A program made the position numbers and the translations under genes. Positions 11,618 through 22,895 of a DNA stretch of 64,000 nucleotides are shown piece after piece. Below the pieces are notes generated by a model that was not told the DNA's origin, made no database searches, and saw only the letters and a program-made list of their open reading frames with translations. Numbering within the stretch: the stretch's first letter is position 1; each line of letters begins with the position of its first letter. The DNA is from Simmondsia chinensis (Eukaryota; Streptophyta; Magnoliopsida; Caryophyllales; Simmondsiaceae). The stretch is taken from the NCBI GenBank assembly GCA_018398585.1, contig JAGTTD010000010.1:33520638-33584637 (forward strand), written 5' to 3'.

Positions 11618-12131
11618 TAATTTAAATATACATAAAATATAGTTACTTTTTAAAAAGATAGATTATATATATGTGACATCCTAAATTTATTTCCCTTTAT
11701 TGTATAATTTCATATTAATTTCTATATGGGTCAATTTCAAATTAATTTTTATATAATTGTTTAATATATATATATATATTTTTTTTTACTATTAAATATT
11801 TAAATACTAAAAAAATTTATTAGGATATAGTTTAATACCATTTAAATATTTTTTCCAAACAAAAAATGCATGCCTGGCGGAAGGATCTGGACCGTACATT
11901 ACAAAGTGTGTGGACTGTTGACCGTCTGTGGACTTCGGAATTCTTTCTCGCTTTACCCACGTGACACAATAAAAGGGTGCATTTGTCATATATGTCGTCA
12001 TATCTGATGCAATTACGAATCAAAGTAATCAGATCGAGATGAAAAAAAAAAAATTATTTAGGACTTAAATTAAAATTATAGTTTGAGTTAGATTATAATA
12101 GGATTGTTTTAAAAATTTAATTTAAATATTG

Positions 12132-12258
12132 AGAGTCCTCGGAAACAGATTCTCTTCAGGGTAGCTCTCGGAAGGGGGAAGGCTGCGTACATCTACCCCC
12201 CATAGACTCTGCTTATGTGGGAGCCATTTGAAGTACTGAGTTTGTTGTTGCTGTTGTA
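12132..12258 (+). mobile_element. 3' module copy, 5' truncated
   Basis: Starts GAGAGTCCTCGGAAACAG, continues GGAAGGCTGCGTACATC and ends with a TTGTTGTTGCTGTTG tail. There is no 5S head, so it may be a truncated SINE or LINE 3' end. Confidence 0.7.
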
Positions 12259-12412
12259 GGGTTGAGTGTACTTGAGTTATTTTTAGATTTTAATTTGAAA
12301 TAGGGATATGATAGTGGCTATAAATAGCCCATTAATTAGAAATTATGAAAGGGATAAGGTGCATGATACCACATTAATGCAAATTTGCAAATTGATCGGC
12401 TTTAATACCAAC

Positions 12413-13110
12413 TGAAGCAAGTTGGTCTAAAGATCTAAATTGTACCCTCGAACTTCAATGACCAGTGGTGGGTAAGGGACAGGGTGCCTCTAACCCGTTG
12501 ATTCCATCCACCAATGGCAGATTGAGAGGGATCGTATCAGGGCTGGTCCTGGCATTCATGGGGCGCCAAACAAAATTTTCAAGTGAGACCCTTTATCCAT
12601 AATAATATTTCTCTTAAAACCTATTAATATTAACAATTGTTACTTTAAAAAAATATAACTTTTAAAATTTCGGGGGCCCCAAACGGTTGCTTGGGGTTAT
12701 GTTCGGCCCTGGATTGGCCAAAACTCGTTGATTATGCGAATACCAGAATAATAATTAGAGCTATGTAATTTTATTGAATTCTTTCAAATAAAATTACAAA
12801 GATTAACTTAAAACATAAACTTATCAAATAATTTCAATAAATCAAAAGCTTTCTAAAATAAATAATTAATAATCAATTACAGGTACTCTCATATTCCTAT
12901 ATCAAATTAAAATCTAAAAATAATTATTTTCTAACTCAACTCTAACTATTCTATTTAAAAAAAAAAAAAAACCCCTTTAACTATTCTAATTCAAATTAAA
13001 TTCTTAAACAATCATGTTATGACCTAACTCTAACTATAATTGAGCAAAATCCTTATTAACTATAATTTAATTTAAACCCTAAGTAATTTACTATTTTAAC
13101 CCTGTTTGCA
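12413..13110 (-). mobile_element. LTR of a retrotransposon, split by a hAT-like MITE
   Basis: On the minus strand the LTR ends at 12413, followed two bases later by TGGTATTAAAGCC (12398-12410), a tRNA-Met-type primer-binding site. A related, opposite-strand copy of the same LTR lies at about 22250-22690 (shared AATCAACGGGTTAGAGGCAC-like and ATTTTATT...AATAAAATTA blocks). The internal region breaks off near 12360. The outer end at 13110 is approximate. Confidence 0.6.
12538..12711. mobile_element. hAT-like MITE nested in LTR
   Basis: Inverted ends CAGGGCTGGTCCTGGCATT and, from the other side, CAGGGCCGAACATAACC. It interrupts a sequence that is continuous in the related LTR at 22.6 kb, which confirms insertion. 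The flanking 8-mers are too diverged to prove a duplication. Confidence 0.65.
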
Positions 13111-13114
13111 TCTA

Positions 13115-13985
13115 TAGTTGGTAAAATATGGTACGGAAATTGAACAAAATTTAATACGTTAGCGTATTATTCGGCTCGATGCATAGAAACTTTGATCAAA
13201 AGTTCGTTGACTTATAAAATATTGTATATAATAATAATAATATCCATAACAAATTGTTCTCAAACAGTTATAGAGTGGAAATGAATGTAATTTTGTGAAA
13301 TTTGACTACTATTTGATGGTATTTCCTATAATAGCAGTAATAAGAATCATAATACATAATAAAAAAAAATAATGCATAAGTCAATAATTTAGGAGTTAAA
13401 TAACAAATTTTAGAAAATATGAAATACGGATACTTAATTTAGGTTTAAGTATGATTAACTTCAACTGATTGTTTACTTTTTATTTGGGGAAAAATACGAA
13501 TACGTGCTATAAAATGTGTACTATACGGCTAACATAAAAAACATGTAGGGTTATTTATATCAAAGGTCCCTGTAATTTGTCTATTGTGTCAATTTAATTT
13601 TTATAGTTTTAATTGTGTCAATTTAGTCCCTTTACAATTCAAAATGTGTCAATTTCGTCCTTAAAGAAATATTTATGTTAAGGTTTTAATGAATTTTTAA
13701 TGATTCGGCCACAAATTGGATTAAACTGAGTAAACAAATGAATTTATAATAAGTTACTTGTATCTAATATAATTTTACCATTCAAAATTACGTCATTAAC
13801 ATAATTTAAATTGATCAAATGACTAAATTAACACATTTTAAATTATTCAGGGACTAAATTGACACAATTAAAAGTATAAAGACCAAATTGACACAATAAA
13901 TAAAGTATAGAAATCTTTGATGCAAATAATCCAAACATATATTTTACCGTATTTTCGACAATTATTCATAAATTCCCTTGTTAAT
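13115..13985. repeat. Unclassified repeat 'A', copy 1
   Basis: Shares long blocks with 61567-62410, such as GTAAAATATGGTACGG, AACAAAATTTAATA, CGTATTATTCGGCT, ATCATAATACATAATAAAAA and GGGGAAAAATACGAATACGT. Interrupted by the MITE at 13548-13932. No coding frame; class unknown. Confidence 0.6.
13548..13932. mobile_element. Mutator-like MITE with 9-bp duplication
   Basis: Long inverted ends: GGGTTATTTATATCAAAGG and, on the other strand, GGATTATTTGCATCAAAG, both running into TGTGTCAATTTAG. Flanks AAACATGTA (13539-13547) and AAACATATA (13933-13941) match at 8 of 9. Same family as 5978-6318. Confidence 0.75.
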
Positions 13986-14520
13986 ATGCTTCAGCGCTAA
14001 GCTTACCTTTAAAAAAAAAAACAAAATTAAAATGTTTGGACGGAAGTGTCGCGACAAAAGTGTTCCCCTCGGCTTGGTGTGTATACGTTGAAAGTAGAGG
14101 CATTCGCATAACTGTATCCCTACAAAAAGGACTTATCATTTTATGGCAACGACTCATTTAGTATGTGTCAACCTTAGAAAAGTATACACGTACCATAGTC
14201 AAACTATCAGATTCAGAAAACTTTTTCACTAGACACATAGAGCAATAGTGAATAAATGCGGCAAGACTTTCTAATCTATTATTGAGATATGATAAACAAA
14301 ACGTTATTATTGTTAGAGAATGCTTCAATTTTTTGTTTACTTTGTGTGGAGTGGTGACCAAGTATTTTTTGGAGTGGAGTGGAGTGGGGAGCAAACATCG
14401 GGTTTTTTGAGTGGAATGGGGTGCAAGAAACGACTTTTGTGTTTTTCTATAAAGTTGATGGTTCTTTGCTTGAAATGAACATATCAATCTTCTCCACTCT
14501 CTTCTCTTCAAATTCTAGTT
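13986..14520. other. No gene seen
   Basis: Mixed AT-rich sequence with a GTGGAGTGGAGTGGGG-type imperfect repeat near 14375. The reading frames here have no recognisable motif. Confidence 0.4.
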
Positions 14521-14970
14521 TGTTTTTTTTTTTTTTTTTGATAATTAGCGACAAAGTCCCAAAACATAACAGACAAATAGAACAAGCGAGGCCTAAGAAA
14601 ACCCAAATAAACTGAAAAAAAAGAAACTCAAAATAGAAACTCAAAAAAAAGGAAGAGAAAAACGATAAAAAAGCACTACAAGGCTATGCCAGCACTGGGG
14701 AGGGGCTTGGTGTAGGGAAGGACAGCGAACCGGGACAGAGCTGGAGAAACTGGTTCAAATAAAGCCTTACTTCAACATTGCAAAAAGCTCAGCCATATCC
14801 GCATCGTCTCCATCATATGCCAAACCAAGCCTTTTCCCGAACCTCCACCTACGTTTAGCAACAGAAAGCTTCCCAACATCAATGACATAGTCTTCCTTCC
14901 TTATCAACGTCCCCATATTTTGTTTCTCAGAGCGTTTGGTCAGTTTCTTTGCACTACTTCCTAGAGACAT
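14521..14970 (-). mobile_element. 5'-truncated LINE 3' end
   Basis: On the minus strand a 67-codon open end (14767-14970, terminating in DDADMAELFAMLK) is followed by a T-rich 3' region and GCTAATTATC, then an A tail (the T run at 14521-14539). The TTTGATAATTAG tail also occurs at 43183, pointing to one LINE family. The coding remnant is not recognised. Confidence 0.5.
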
Positions 14971-15334
14971 ATCTTTTATGAATTCTTGTCAGCCCCACTT
15001 CGCTTGTTGTTTCATTTTACGCTAGCATACTTCAACCCATCTCCCGCGAGTACACTGCTAAGGTAGATGTCGTGTTAACCCTGAGAGTCAGAGTGTTGTT
15101 CATCTTATTATTCCTCTGTAGGGGGCATAGACAACTTAGGGCAATGGATTCTCCAAAGCGCATTAATTTTTTCGGTCAATTCTTTCCCTTATGTTATTTT
15201 GTTTAAAGTCGTTTCTTTTATCAATTTTGTAATCTTTAAGCACAAGTTGATTATAATAAGAGTTATTTTTTGACTACTCATTTACCCTATTTCTTCAACA
15301 ATTATGTGTTATTTATATATTACATTATATAATC

Positions 15335-15930
15335 CTATGCAACGTGACAGCGGAATATTAGGGGGACGAAAAGGAAACGATGGCCTTCCCTTTAATCTTA
15401 TTAAACTCTAATAAAAATTACAAGAAAAAATATAAAATTCATATTAATTCTCTCTCTAGAGAATAGAAGAATCAACATAATAAAATAAATCTAAAAAATT
15501 GGCTCCCTAAACCCTAGGTACCCCTCTCCTTATATAGAGGAGGGCTCTAACTCTAATTCAAATTTTAAATATAATCAACGGTCGAGATCGCAATCCGCGT
15601 GATATGAATCAACAGTTGAGATTGCAATCTGTGTGCTCCATTTAAAACAAATAAATAAATAAAATAAATAAAGATTTAAATCTGAATGTAGACTAATTCT
15701 AATCCTAATCAAACTCTATCTAAAATAACAAATTTCATACGCGTCCCTTAAACCGTGTCTTTCAGTGGTGGCGCCAGGATATAGTGACGCCAAGTAATGG
15801 TGGTGGCAAGTCTTGATATTCTTCCCTTTTACTGCCATTAAGCCCTGTTTCTTGTCCAATGCAGCCACGTGCTCCCCAAGCTTGTCTTTCTTTGCCTGAT
15901 TCTTCACATGCAAAGATGGCGGCTACATCA
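15335..15930 (-). repeat. 3' LTR (596 bp)
   Basis: Mate of the LTR at 17953-18539. Small indels and scattered substitutions separate them, so the insertion is not very recent. A TATA-like CTATATAAGG lies at about 15531-15540. Confidence 0.9.
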
Positions 15931-16344
15931 TCCTCTCCCGATTGGAGAGAATTCGTCCTCGAATTAGCCTTTAGTTCTTCTCGGCTACTTCAGTCACGCC
16001 AAGTCTCCAATCTTCATTGATCAAGCACCTGGTTCTAGTGAACTGCAAAGTATGAGGTAGCACCAGGAAATATCTAACTAAGGTCCTCGTGTTCTTCTTA
16101 CTCAGCCAAGTTATGCACCATATTTGGATGCTCGGTAGCTTTGTCTTGCTTCGCCAACCCAACTCCGCTTCTGACCCTGTGCTCGTGTCCTCTTCCCCCA
16201 CTGACTCGCCAATGCCAAACATGCCTAAACCACGTTGCTGCCAAGCAATACGCCAAAGGAGGCGGGGCTGCATCATCCTCTCCCGGTTGGAGATAATTCG
16301 CCCTCGAATTGGCCATGGAACCATTGGTATCCTTTTTTCCATTG

Positions 16345-17922
16345 TTAGGGTACTTGCCAGAGATGAAGGATACTCACAGTGTACGTTGATTTCGGTGGTG
16401 AATTTGTTCTTAGTATGCTCCCTCCAAGGTTCGCTCCGTTTAGGTGACATAGATGGCGTGAACTCAACCCGGTGATGGAGCAGAGCAGGTAACTTCGTAC
16501 TTGACACTTCCATTGCGGGCTTGTCCTTATCTCTGTCACAGCTCTCGGTAACTCTCTCACTCTTGTCACCTGTTTTGTCTCACTATTGTCATAGTCCTGC
16601 CAAGTCCCATCCTTGGTTGGTGTTAGTATAGCCAACCCGCCTTTCGGTCTCGCCCAGATGTAGACCATCACAAGTAACATCCACATTAGGCACCTGATGT
16701 ACTCGCCCCACACATTAGTCTCTATGCTTGGTTTGGGTCCCCAATTTAGCCGGTTATGTTCTTCCATTGTTGGCGGTACGTAAGACGCCAACGCCTTTGG
16801 ATAATCCTTCCTCGATTGACTCCCTACCTGATCCGATTCCTCCTCCACATCAAAGATGGGCTTATCATACATGGGTTCATCAAATATGGGTGGAGAAGAT
16901 AGGTCTAGTTGTGGTGCCTCATCGAAGATAGGTTCTCCATGGGTAACATCTATTGGTGGTGATGCCAACATGGCCTTGCCAACTACGTTGGTGCTCACAT
17001 CCTTTTCTTCTGGCTCCGGTTCTTTGTTCCTTGATACACATGGCGCCTCGATCTTCTTGGGCAGCAAGATGATCTTTATCCCCTCACAGACGAAGCTATA
17101 CGTGTTCTTTCTTCTGTCATGGCTGACGGTCCTATCATATTGCCACGGACCTCCCGATAGCAAGTCATAAGCGTCCATCGTAACAACATCACACCAAACC
17201 GCTTCCCGATATGTGTCCCCAATTGAGAAATTGACAAAGCAACGTCTTGATATAGTTATTTGATCGTCTTTCTAGAGCCAAGACACTGTGTAAAGGTTTG
17301 GATGCTCCTCCGTCTTCAACCCTAACTTCTGAACGGCTTCTTTTGAGATGGCGTTCTCACAACTTCCCGAATCAATGACCATACGATATACTCTGCCGCC
17401 AATGATACAAGTGGTCTGGAAGATGTCATGGCGCCTCCAATCTTCTCCTTTTTCTTCTTCAGGTGTGAAGCCAGCTCGCTTGACTAATAGCAAGCGACCT
17501 TCGTCACCCACTAATTCCTCCTCGCCAAGTGAAGGTAGAGCTTCTTGAATTTCTTCCAACACAATGACGCCAACTTCCTTAAACTCCGAATTTTCTTCAT
17601 GAAGGTTGGTGTCCACCTCTCGTTTTTCAACATTGGCAGTACCGATACAGAGTCGATGCTGCCTCGACTCAGGGTCCGGTAGATCAACAATCGATGTCGG
17701 ATTTTTGATATTGTCCTTCACCTTTTTGTTTTCGCCCGGTGTTAATGGGCGTTGGGGCTGGGTTCCTGGCTTTAAGTCAGGATTTTTCCCCAGTTGAATC
17801 AAGCAACGCTTGATTCTCCTAAGTGTCTCCTCGAACTCGTCTAATCTCCGTTCGTTTTGCATAATTCGGTCTCGATCAGAAACTTCCTCGATAGTAGCGT
17901 ACCTTTGACGACTTGCTGCCAT
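16345..17922 (-). pseudogene. Gag/retropepsin frame of the Gypsy element
   Basis: The ATG at 17922 lies 17 nt after the primer-binding site. The frame has a charged N-terminal region (RDRIMQNERRLDEFEETLRR) and a retropepsin-like core with the catalytic triad environment MVIDSGSCENAISKEAV (around residue 185). It ends in a tether region with MDAYDLLSGGPWQYDR and KIILLP, as seen downstream of plant Gypsy proteases. A TAG codon at 17272-17274 interrupts an otherwise continuous frame down to 16345. No zinc knuckle or RT motif was found. Confidence 0.8.
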
Positions 17923-17938
17923 CTCAGAAATGTTATGA

Positions 17939-17950
17939 GCTTTGATACCA
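17939..17950 (-). other. Primer-binding site of the Gypsy element
   Basis: TGGTATCAAAGC on the minus strand, one base different from the common TGGTATCAGAGC complementary to initiator tRNA-Met, two bases from the LTR end. Confidence 0.8.
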
Positions 17951-17952
17951 AC

Positions 17953-18539
17953 TGATGTAGCACGACAGCAGAAGATTAGGGGGATGGAAAAGAAACAATG
18001 GCCTTCACTTTAATCTTATTAAACTCTAATAAAAATTAGAAGGGGAAAAATAAAATTCATGTTAATTCTCTTTCTAAAGAATAGAAGAATCAACATAATA
18101 AAATAAATCTAAGAAATTGGCTCCCTAAACCCTGGGTACCCCTCTCTTTATATAGAGGATGACTCTAAATCTAATTCAAATTTTAAATTTAATCAACGGT
18201 AGAGATCGCAATTCACGTGATATGAATCAACGGTTGAGATCGCAATTCGTGTACTCTATTTAAAACAAACAAATAAATAAAATAAATAAAAATTTAAATA
18301 TGAATTTAAATTAATTCTAATCCTAATCAAACTTTATCTAAAATAACTAACTTCACACGCGTCTCTTGAACCGTGTCGTCCAGTGGTGGCCCCAGGATAT
18401 GGTGACGCCAAGTAATGGTGGCGCCAAGTCTTCCCTTTTATTGCCGTTAAGCCCGGTTTTTTGTCCACTCCAGCCACGTGCTCACCAAGCTTGTCTTTCT
18501 TTGGCTGATCCTTCACACGCGGAGATGGAGGCTGCATCA
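17953..18539 (-). repeat. 5' LTR (587 bp)
   Basis: Direct copy of 15335-15930. On the minus strand it holds a TATA-like CTATATAAAG (about 18150-18159) and two GATTGATTCAT-like motifs. It ends TACATCA immediately before the primer-binding site. Confidence 0.9.
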
Positions 18540-18986
18540 TAATCACTGAATACATCTTCAGTTAAAAAAAAAAAAATCATCGAATACATCTTGCATGTAT
18601 AAGTATGTCTTCTTCTAGAGATACTCAACAACACTGTAAAGTAATATATAACACAGTGATATTTTCTTTGTAAATAATACGCTATAACATTGTATATATC
18701 ATAGTTCTGAAAAGCTGGAGCAGTCTAAAAATATGCACAAATATGTATAATGTTTTAGATGCTCAAAAGACTTAATTTACTTTTCAACAATTAATCTAAA
18801 AATAATCCAACTATATGTCAATATACCAAAAAATAGCCCAACTCTATTTTCTAACCAAAACATAAACAAACTTTAAAATAAATTTTAAAAATACTGAATT
18901 GATGGCTCAGCATGGCGTGTGGCATGATGCTTCGACAATATATTTTTCTTTTATGTACTTTTGATTTGGCTTGATTTCTTTTTCCA

Positions 18987-19155
18987 GGCTCTATGGTGAC
19001 ATGATGACACCCTCCTCAGGTTGGAGGTCCTTAGAAACAACCTCTCTTCAAGATAGCGCCCTAAAGGGGGAAGACTGCGTACATCCACCCTCCCAGACCC
19101 TGCTCAGGCGGGAGCCCTTGTGGCACTAGGACTGTTATTGTTGTTGTTGTTGTAT
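18987..19155 (+). mobile_element. SINE or LINE 3' module with 28-bp duplication
   Basis: Body reads CCTCAGGTTGGAGGTCC, CCCTAAAGGGGGAAGACTGCG, CAGACCCTGCTCAGGCGGGA and a TTGTTGTTGTTG tail. Flanks 18959-18986 and 19156-19183 match at 26 of 28 positions. The 5S-like head is absent or reduced to a few bases, so it inserted as a 5'-truncated copy. Confidence 0.8.
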
Positions 19156-19295
19156 TTTTGGTTTGGCTTGATTTCTTTTCCCATCCAAACAAACTAAAAA
19201 TATGTTTTTTTTCGATACTTGAGTACAACCCCACAAAAAGACAACATCCTTGGGTAAAGAACAAACAAAATAACCGAGGAATACAGCCAAAGAAC

Positions 19296-19871
19296 TAGGG
19301 TTGCAAATGAGCAGAGCCAAGCCGAACAACAGCTTGCTTGGCTTGGCTCGGCTTGTTAACTAACTGAGACCAGCACGGTATCAGTACCATTTATCTAATC
19401 GAGTCGCATATCTATGCCCAGCTCAACTCGGTTACTAAATGAGACCGGCTTGGTATTGGTATCATTTAGGCTTAATTATTTGGTGAGCTGGCTCTTTGAG
19501 TTTTGCCGGTTCATCGCGCTCTTTTGCGAGGCTCGTTAAGCTCATTCATTAGGCTTGTTAAACTAATTTATGATTATTGTTACTTGAAATAAAATAAATC
19601 ATGTATGAAAACTGAAAAAAAAAATGTCACTCAATTCCGTAATGTAGACATGCGAGCCAATATTCGAGCTGGCTCATGAGCCTACAAACGAGCCGGCTTG
19701 TGAACCTTTCGTGCCGAGTTGGCATTGGTTCGATTTGGCTCGTTTATTTAAACGAGCCGCCCTTAAACAAGTCAAGCAGGCTCTCGAGTCGGTTTAGACA
19801 AAGTCAAGCTGAGCCCTTAACGAGCCAAGTCAAACTGGCTCGAGAACTGGCTTGGCTCATTGGCAGTCCTA
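19296..19871. mobile_element. hAT-like MITE rich in GAGCC/GGCTC words
   Basis: Inverted ends TAGGGTTGCAAATGAGC and TAGGACTGCCAATGAGCC (other strand). Flanking 8-mers CAAAGAAC and TAGAGAAT differ only by transitions. The inside is filled with GGCTCG and CGAGCC words. Other members of the family: 33650, 49185, 59290 and 61621. Confidence 0.7.
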
Positions 19872-20143
19872 TAGAGAATAAGCCAAACCAAAAATAAGTA
19901 GAAGAAAAATATAATGTCGGAGCATCACTATTTAGCATTTTTTAAATCAAATTTTTAGAGTTGGGTTATTTGTAGATAATTTTAGAATTTGGTTATTTTT
20001 TGGTAGAAAGGTTAGAGTTGGGTTATTTTTGATACAAAAGTTAGAATTGGGTTATTTTTTTGTTACAAAAAAAAGTTGGGTTATTTTTTTGATATATTGA
20101 CATAAAGTTGGGTTGCTTTTAAATTAACTGTTGTTTACTTTTA

Positions 20144-21302
20144 TATTACTATACATTACAATTCTACAAAACTAATAACTATATAGAATAATTTTTATTT
20201 TTTACTAGGTATTTTTTAAGGACAAAAAGATGAATGCAAAAAATTTTGACAAATAATTGGACAATTTAAACTATTTTACACAAATAAATATACAATATAT
20301 AATACATAATTTACCTAATATATGTTTTTATTAAAGTCATTGGGCGCTACAAAAGTGGATCCACCACTGACCATGGTGTTAAATTTGGAGACTAATGGTA
20401 TACCTATATTCATGGCTGGATTAATTGAAGCTTGCATAAATGGGTGACTCATAGGGCTTCTGGGTGTGATGATTGTAGAGAGTTATAAATAAGAACCAGC
20501 GGAAAAGTCTGTTGTAATATCTGTCCTCTTTTTTTTTTTTTTCAATGAACAGTAATACCTATATTCCTATACGTTTTTTTAGCAAGTAAGGGTCAAAATA
20601 CAAGATAGTGTGTAGGATAATTTTTGTTAGAGCTACAAGTATGAACGGGAGTCAAGACTGAGAAGAAAGTAACCGTGAGAACGTTTTTCAAAATTCTCAT
20701 GGTCGATGTGGAAAAGCTTTGGCACATAGCATTAGTTGTCTTGCAAAAAGAGACGACACTTTTTGTTTTGCATGTACAATAGAGTCATGCACGAGACACG
20801 AGTAATCAATTTGTTTAGGTGGTTTAAAAGCATGAAGTAAGGATTAGTACAACCTTGTTGTTTGTTTGGTTTTTGATGAGATCTTCTGATGCGGCATTTT
20901 TGTTTGATTTTTTATTGTACTTGTTGTTGTAGCAGATATAGATAAGTAATTTGGGATGTGGGCACAAGTAACTCTTGCCCTTTTTTGATTTCTGTTCTGT
21001 TTTTGCCTTGATTTCTACTAACTCTTGTCTGATTTTGGATTTTGTCTTTACGGAACGGCGATTTTTATATTACGATTATTTTAAGAAAAAAGTACAATCT
21101 TTACCCCTTTTTTGTCAAAGTACAACCTTTACCTTTATTTGAGTTGAAAGGGAGAGATGGACTAAAATAGTGAAAAAAATGAAATCGATTTGGTCAAACC
21201 AATTTATTGGGATTAATTCATACATGTAGTTCAGGTTAAAAAAATAATAATAATAAATTCTAAAACATAATAATTAAATGATAATTTTATTATCTATCAT
21301 TT
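20144..21302. other. No gene seen; possible captured fragment at 20334-20510
   Basis: Mostly AT-rich. The plus frame at 20334-20510 reads a protein-like GIPIFMAGLIEACING broken by stop codons. It is unassigned and may be a captured exon or element remnant. A T-rich tract follows at 20529. Confidence 0.3.
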
Positions 21303-21541
21303 AGCAGGCACTAATGTACCGAATTCTATTAAAACTCTGAAGTTAAGTGTGCTTGGACGAGAGTAGTACCAGGATAGGTGACCTCCTGGGAAGTCCTCAT
21401 GTTGCTAACCCTTTAAGGTTGTCGGTCCTCGGAAACAGCCTCTCAGCAGGGTTACACGCTGAAGAAATAAGGCTGCGTACATCCATCCCGCAAACCCTGC
21501 TTTCGCGGGAGCCCTTAAGGCACTAGGTTTGTTGTTGTTGT
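21303..21541 (+). mobile_element. SINE with nearly full 5S rRNA-derived head
   Basis: Head: GCACTAATGTACCG, AAGTTAAGTGTGCTTGGACG, GAGTAGTACCAGGAT, AGGTGACCTCCTGGGAAGTC. These are the A box, intermediate element and C box of a 5S gene with few changes. The 3' module follows from about 21421 (CTCGGAAACAGCC, AAGGCTGCGTACATCC, TTCGCGGGAGCCC) and ends in GTTTGTTGTTGTTG. This is the clearest copy of the family here. Confidence 0.88.
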
Positions 21542-22249
21542 TTATGATCTATTATTGTTAATCATGTATATTCAAATTTCTATATACTTTTTGAATAGTT
21601 ATCGTGTTGTTCTTGATTTATATATTTCAAAAATACGTCTCGAAGTTGAAGGAGGGCATGAGCATACCTTTACAACTACGTGGATCTGCCAGTGCTAATA
21701 ATGGAGGCTGTTACGGGTTGATGTGATTTTACAGGGATTGATTTTATGTCTAATTTCTTTTATTGATGATTGGCGAAACAGACACACACGGCAAGAGTAA
21801 GGCATGAGCTAATAAAAACGTGTTTAAAGTAACAACAAAGAGACATATCAAGCAATAAGGAAACGCAGGGTAAAACAGAAGATGCTTAAAGATTTCACCG
21901 GCATTGGAGAGGGAACAAACACGAGAAAATAGCTCAAGGCGCTTAAACAGGACAAGATAGATCTGGTAGAAGCAAAACGAAACTCCAAACTGACTGAAAT
22001 TGGTTCATACCAACAATGTTTAGAATTTTAAGACGTTAGAATGTTAAAGATATTTTTTAGGTGTAGACAAAAGTTACTACTCAAGTTAGCAAGTTTAGGT
22101 CAGAAGGAAAAAAAATTAGCAAGTTACCGAAAAATTGATTTTATATAATGAGATATATTAGTGTTCAAACACTTTTGTTTTTGGCTACCCTGAGAACAGT
22201 TAGAATTGTAATTGTGTTAGGCAACAGTTAGAATATTTTTTTAGTTTGA
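21542..22249. other. LINE-like 3' debris, no gene
   Basis: 21760-22010 resembles the complement of LINE 3' ends (TTATTGATGATTGGCGAAAC start, then an A-rich stretch with scattered C and G). Weak; nothing coding. Confidence 0.3.
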
Positions 22250-22690
22250 TTTAACTAAGGTTTTTTTTTAGCTTAATTAGGTGAGGTCTTTTGCTTGATT
22301 AATGTTTTATTTATTGATATTTAGTTTACTGAATCATGTAATTAATATTAGGGTTTTCGAGTTATGTTAGGATTACATTACGTTTAGTTAGAGTTAGAAT
22401 ATAATTGCTTTTACAGTTCAAATTAAAATAGGAGAAGGAGAGTGCTTATAGATAGGCCATTAGTTATTTATTTTAAAATGTTTTTGATTATTGAATTATT
22501 TTGACAAGATTTATGCTTTGGGTTGATTTTCGTAATTTTATTTTGAATGAGTTTAATAAAATTATATAACTTTTTAAGTTATTACTCGGATATTCACAAA
22601 ATCAAAGAGTTTTAGCCGATCTCTTTCAATCGGACATCGTTGGATATCATAATCAACGGTTTAGAGGCACCCCATCCTTTCTACCATTCT
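22250..22690 (+). mobile_element. LTR fragment related to 12413-13110
   Basis: Opposite-strand relative of the LTR at 12.4-13.1 kb: shares TAATTTTATTTTGAATGAGT, CAAAGAGTTTTAGCCGATC and CGGTTTAGAGGCACCCC-type blocks. No partner LTR nearby. Confidence 0.5.
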
Positions 22691-22895
22691 TCATCAATGT
22701 TCGAAAAAATACATTGTAATAATAAATTACATAAAAATAAATAATGCAAATGGTATAAAACGTGACGTGATCTCCGACTAGGTTCACCAAGATGCCCTAA
22801 GTGTGAAAACTCCGTGTGAACCGAAAAACTAGGTCGTGGACGTTCACGTCTACTTCCTTCTGCAGCACAAAATGAACGTTAGTTAACTCTTCTTC

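Larger units (their letters stand above)
15335..18539 (-). mobile_element. Ty3/Gypsy-type LTR retrotransposon, internally deleted
   Basis: Complete insertion flanked by TAATC on both sides (15330-15334 and 18540-18544). Minus-strand order: 5' LTR 17953-18539, spacer GT, primer-binding site TGGTATCAAAGC (17939-17950), gag/protease frame, purine tract GGGAGAGGA (15931-15939), 3' LTR 15335-15930. The LTR tips are TGATGTA...TACATCA, eroded at the 15335 end. The interior is only about 2 kb, and reverse transcriptase, RNase H and integrase are absent. It would need another element's enzymes. Confidence 0.92.
18787..20143. mobile_element. Mutator-like non-autonomous element with long TIRs
   Basis: Inverted arms at about 18787-18986 and 19872-20143. 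The left holds ATGTCAATATACCAAAAAAT and the other strand of the right arm ATGTCAATATATCAAAAAAA. Both continue through AACCCAACTC-type repeats to TTGGTTTGGCTT. The interior holds no gene and is interrupted by a SINE (18987-19155) and a hAT MITE (19296-19871). The ends are approximate and no 9-bp duplication was assigned. Confidence 0.6.

Noticed and set aside
14158..14511. 117-codon minus-strand frame
   Set aside because: No motif, next to a LINE tail, and the composition looks like noncoding DNA.
16089..17170. Plus-strand frames inside the Gypsy element
   Set aside because: They are antisense to the gag/protease frame and have no motif of their own.
21303..21420. 5S rRNA gene
   Set aside because: The 5S-like part is fused to a SINE 3' module with a TTG tail and carries several substitutions; sister copies have target-site duplications. 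It is a SINE head, not an rRNA gene.
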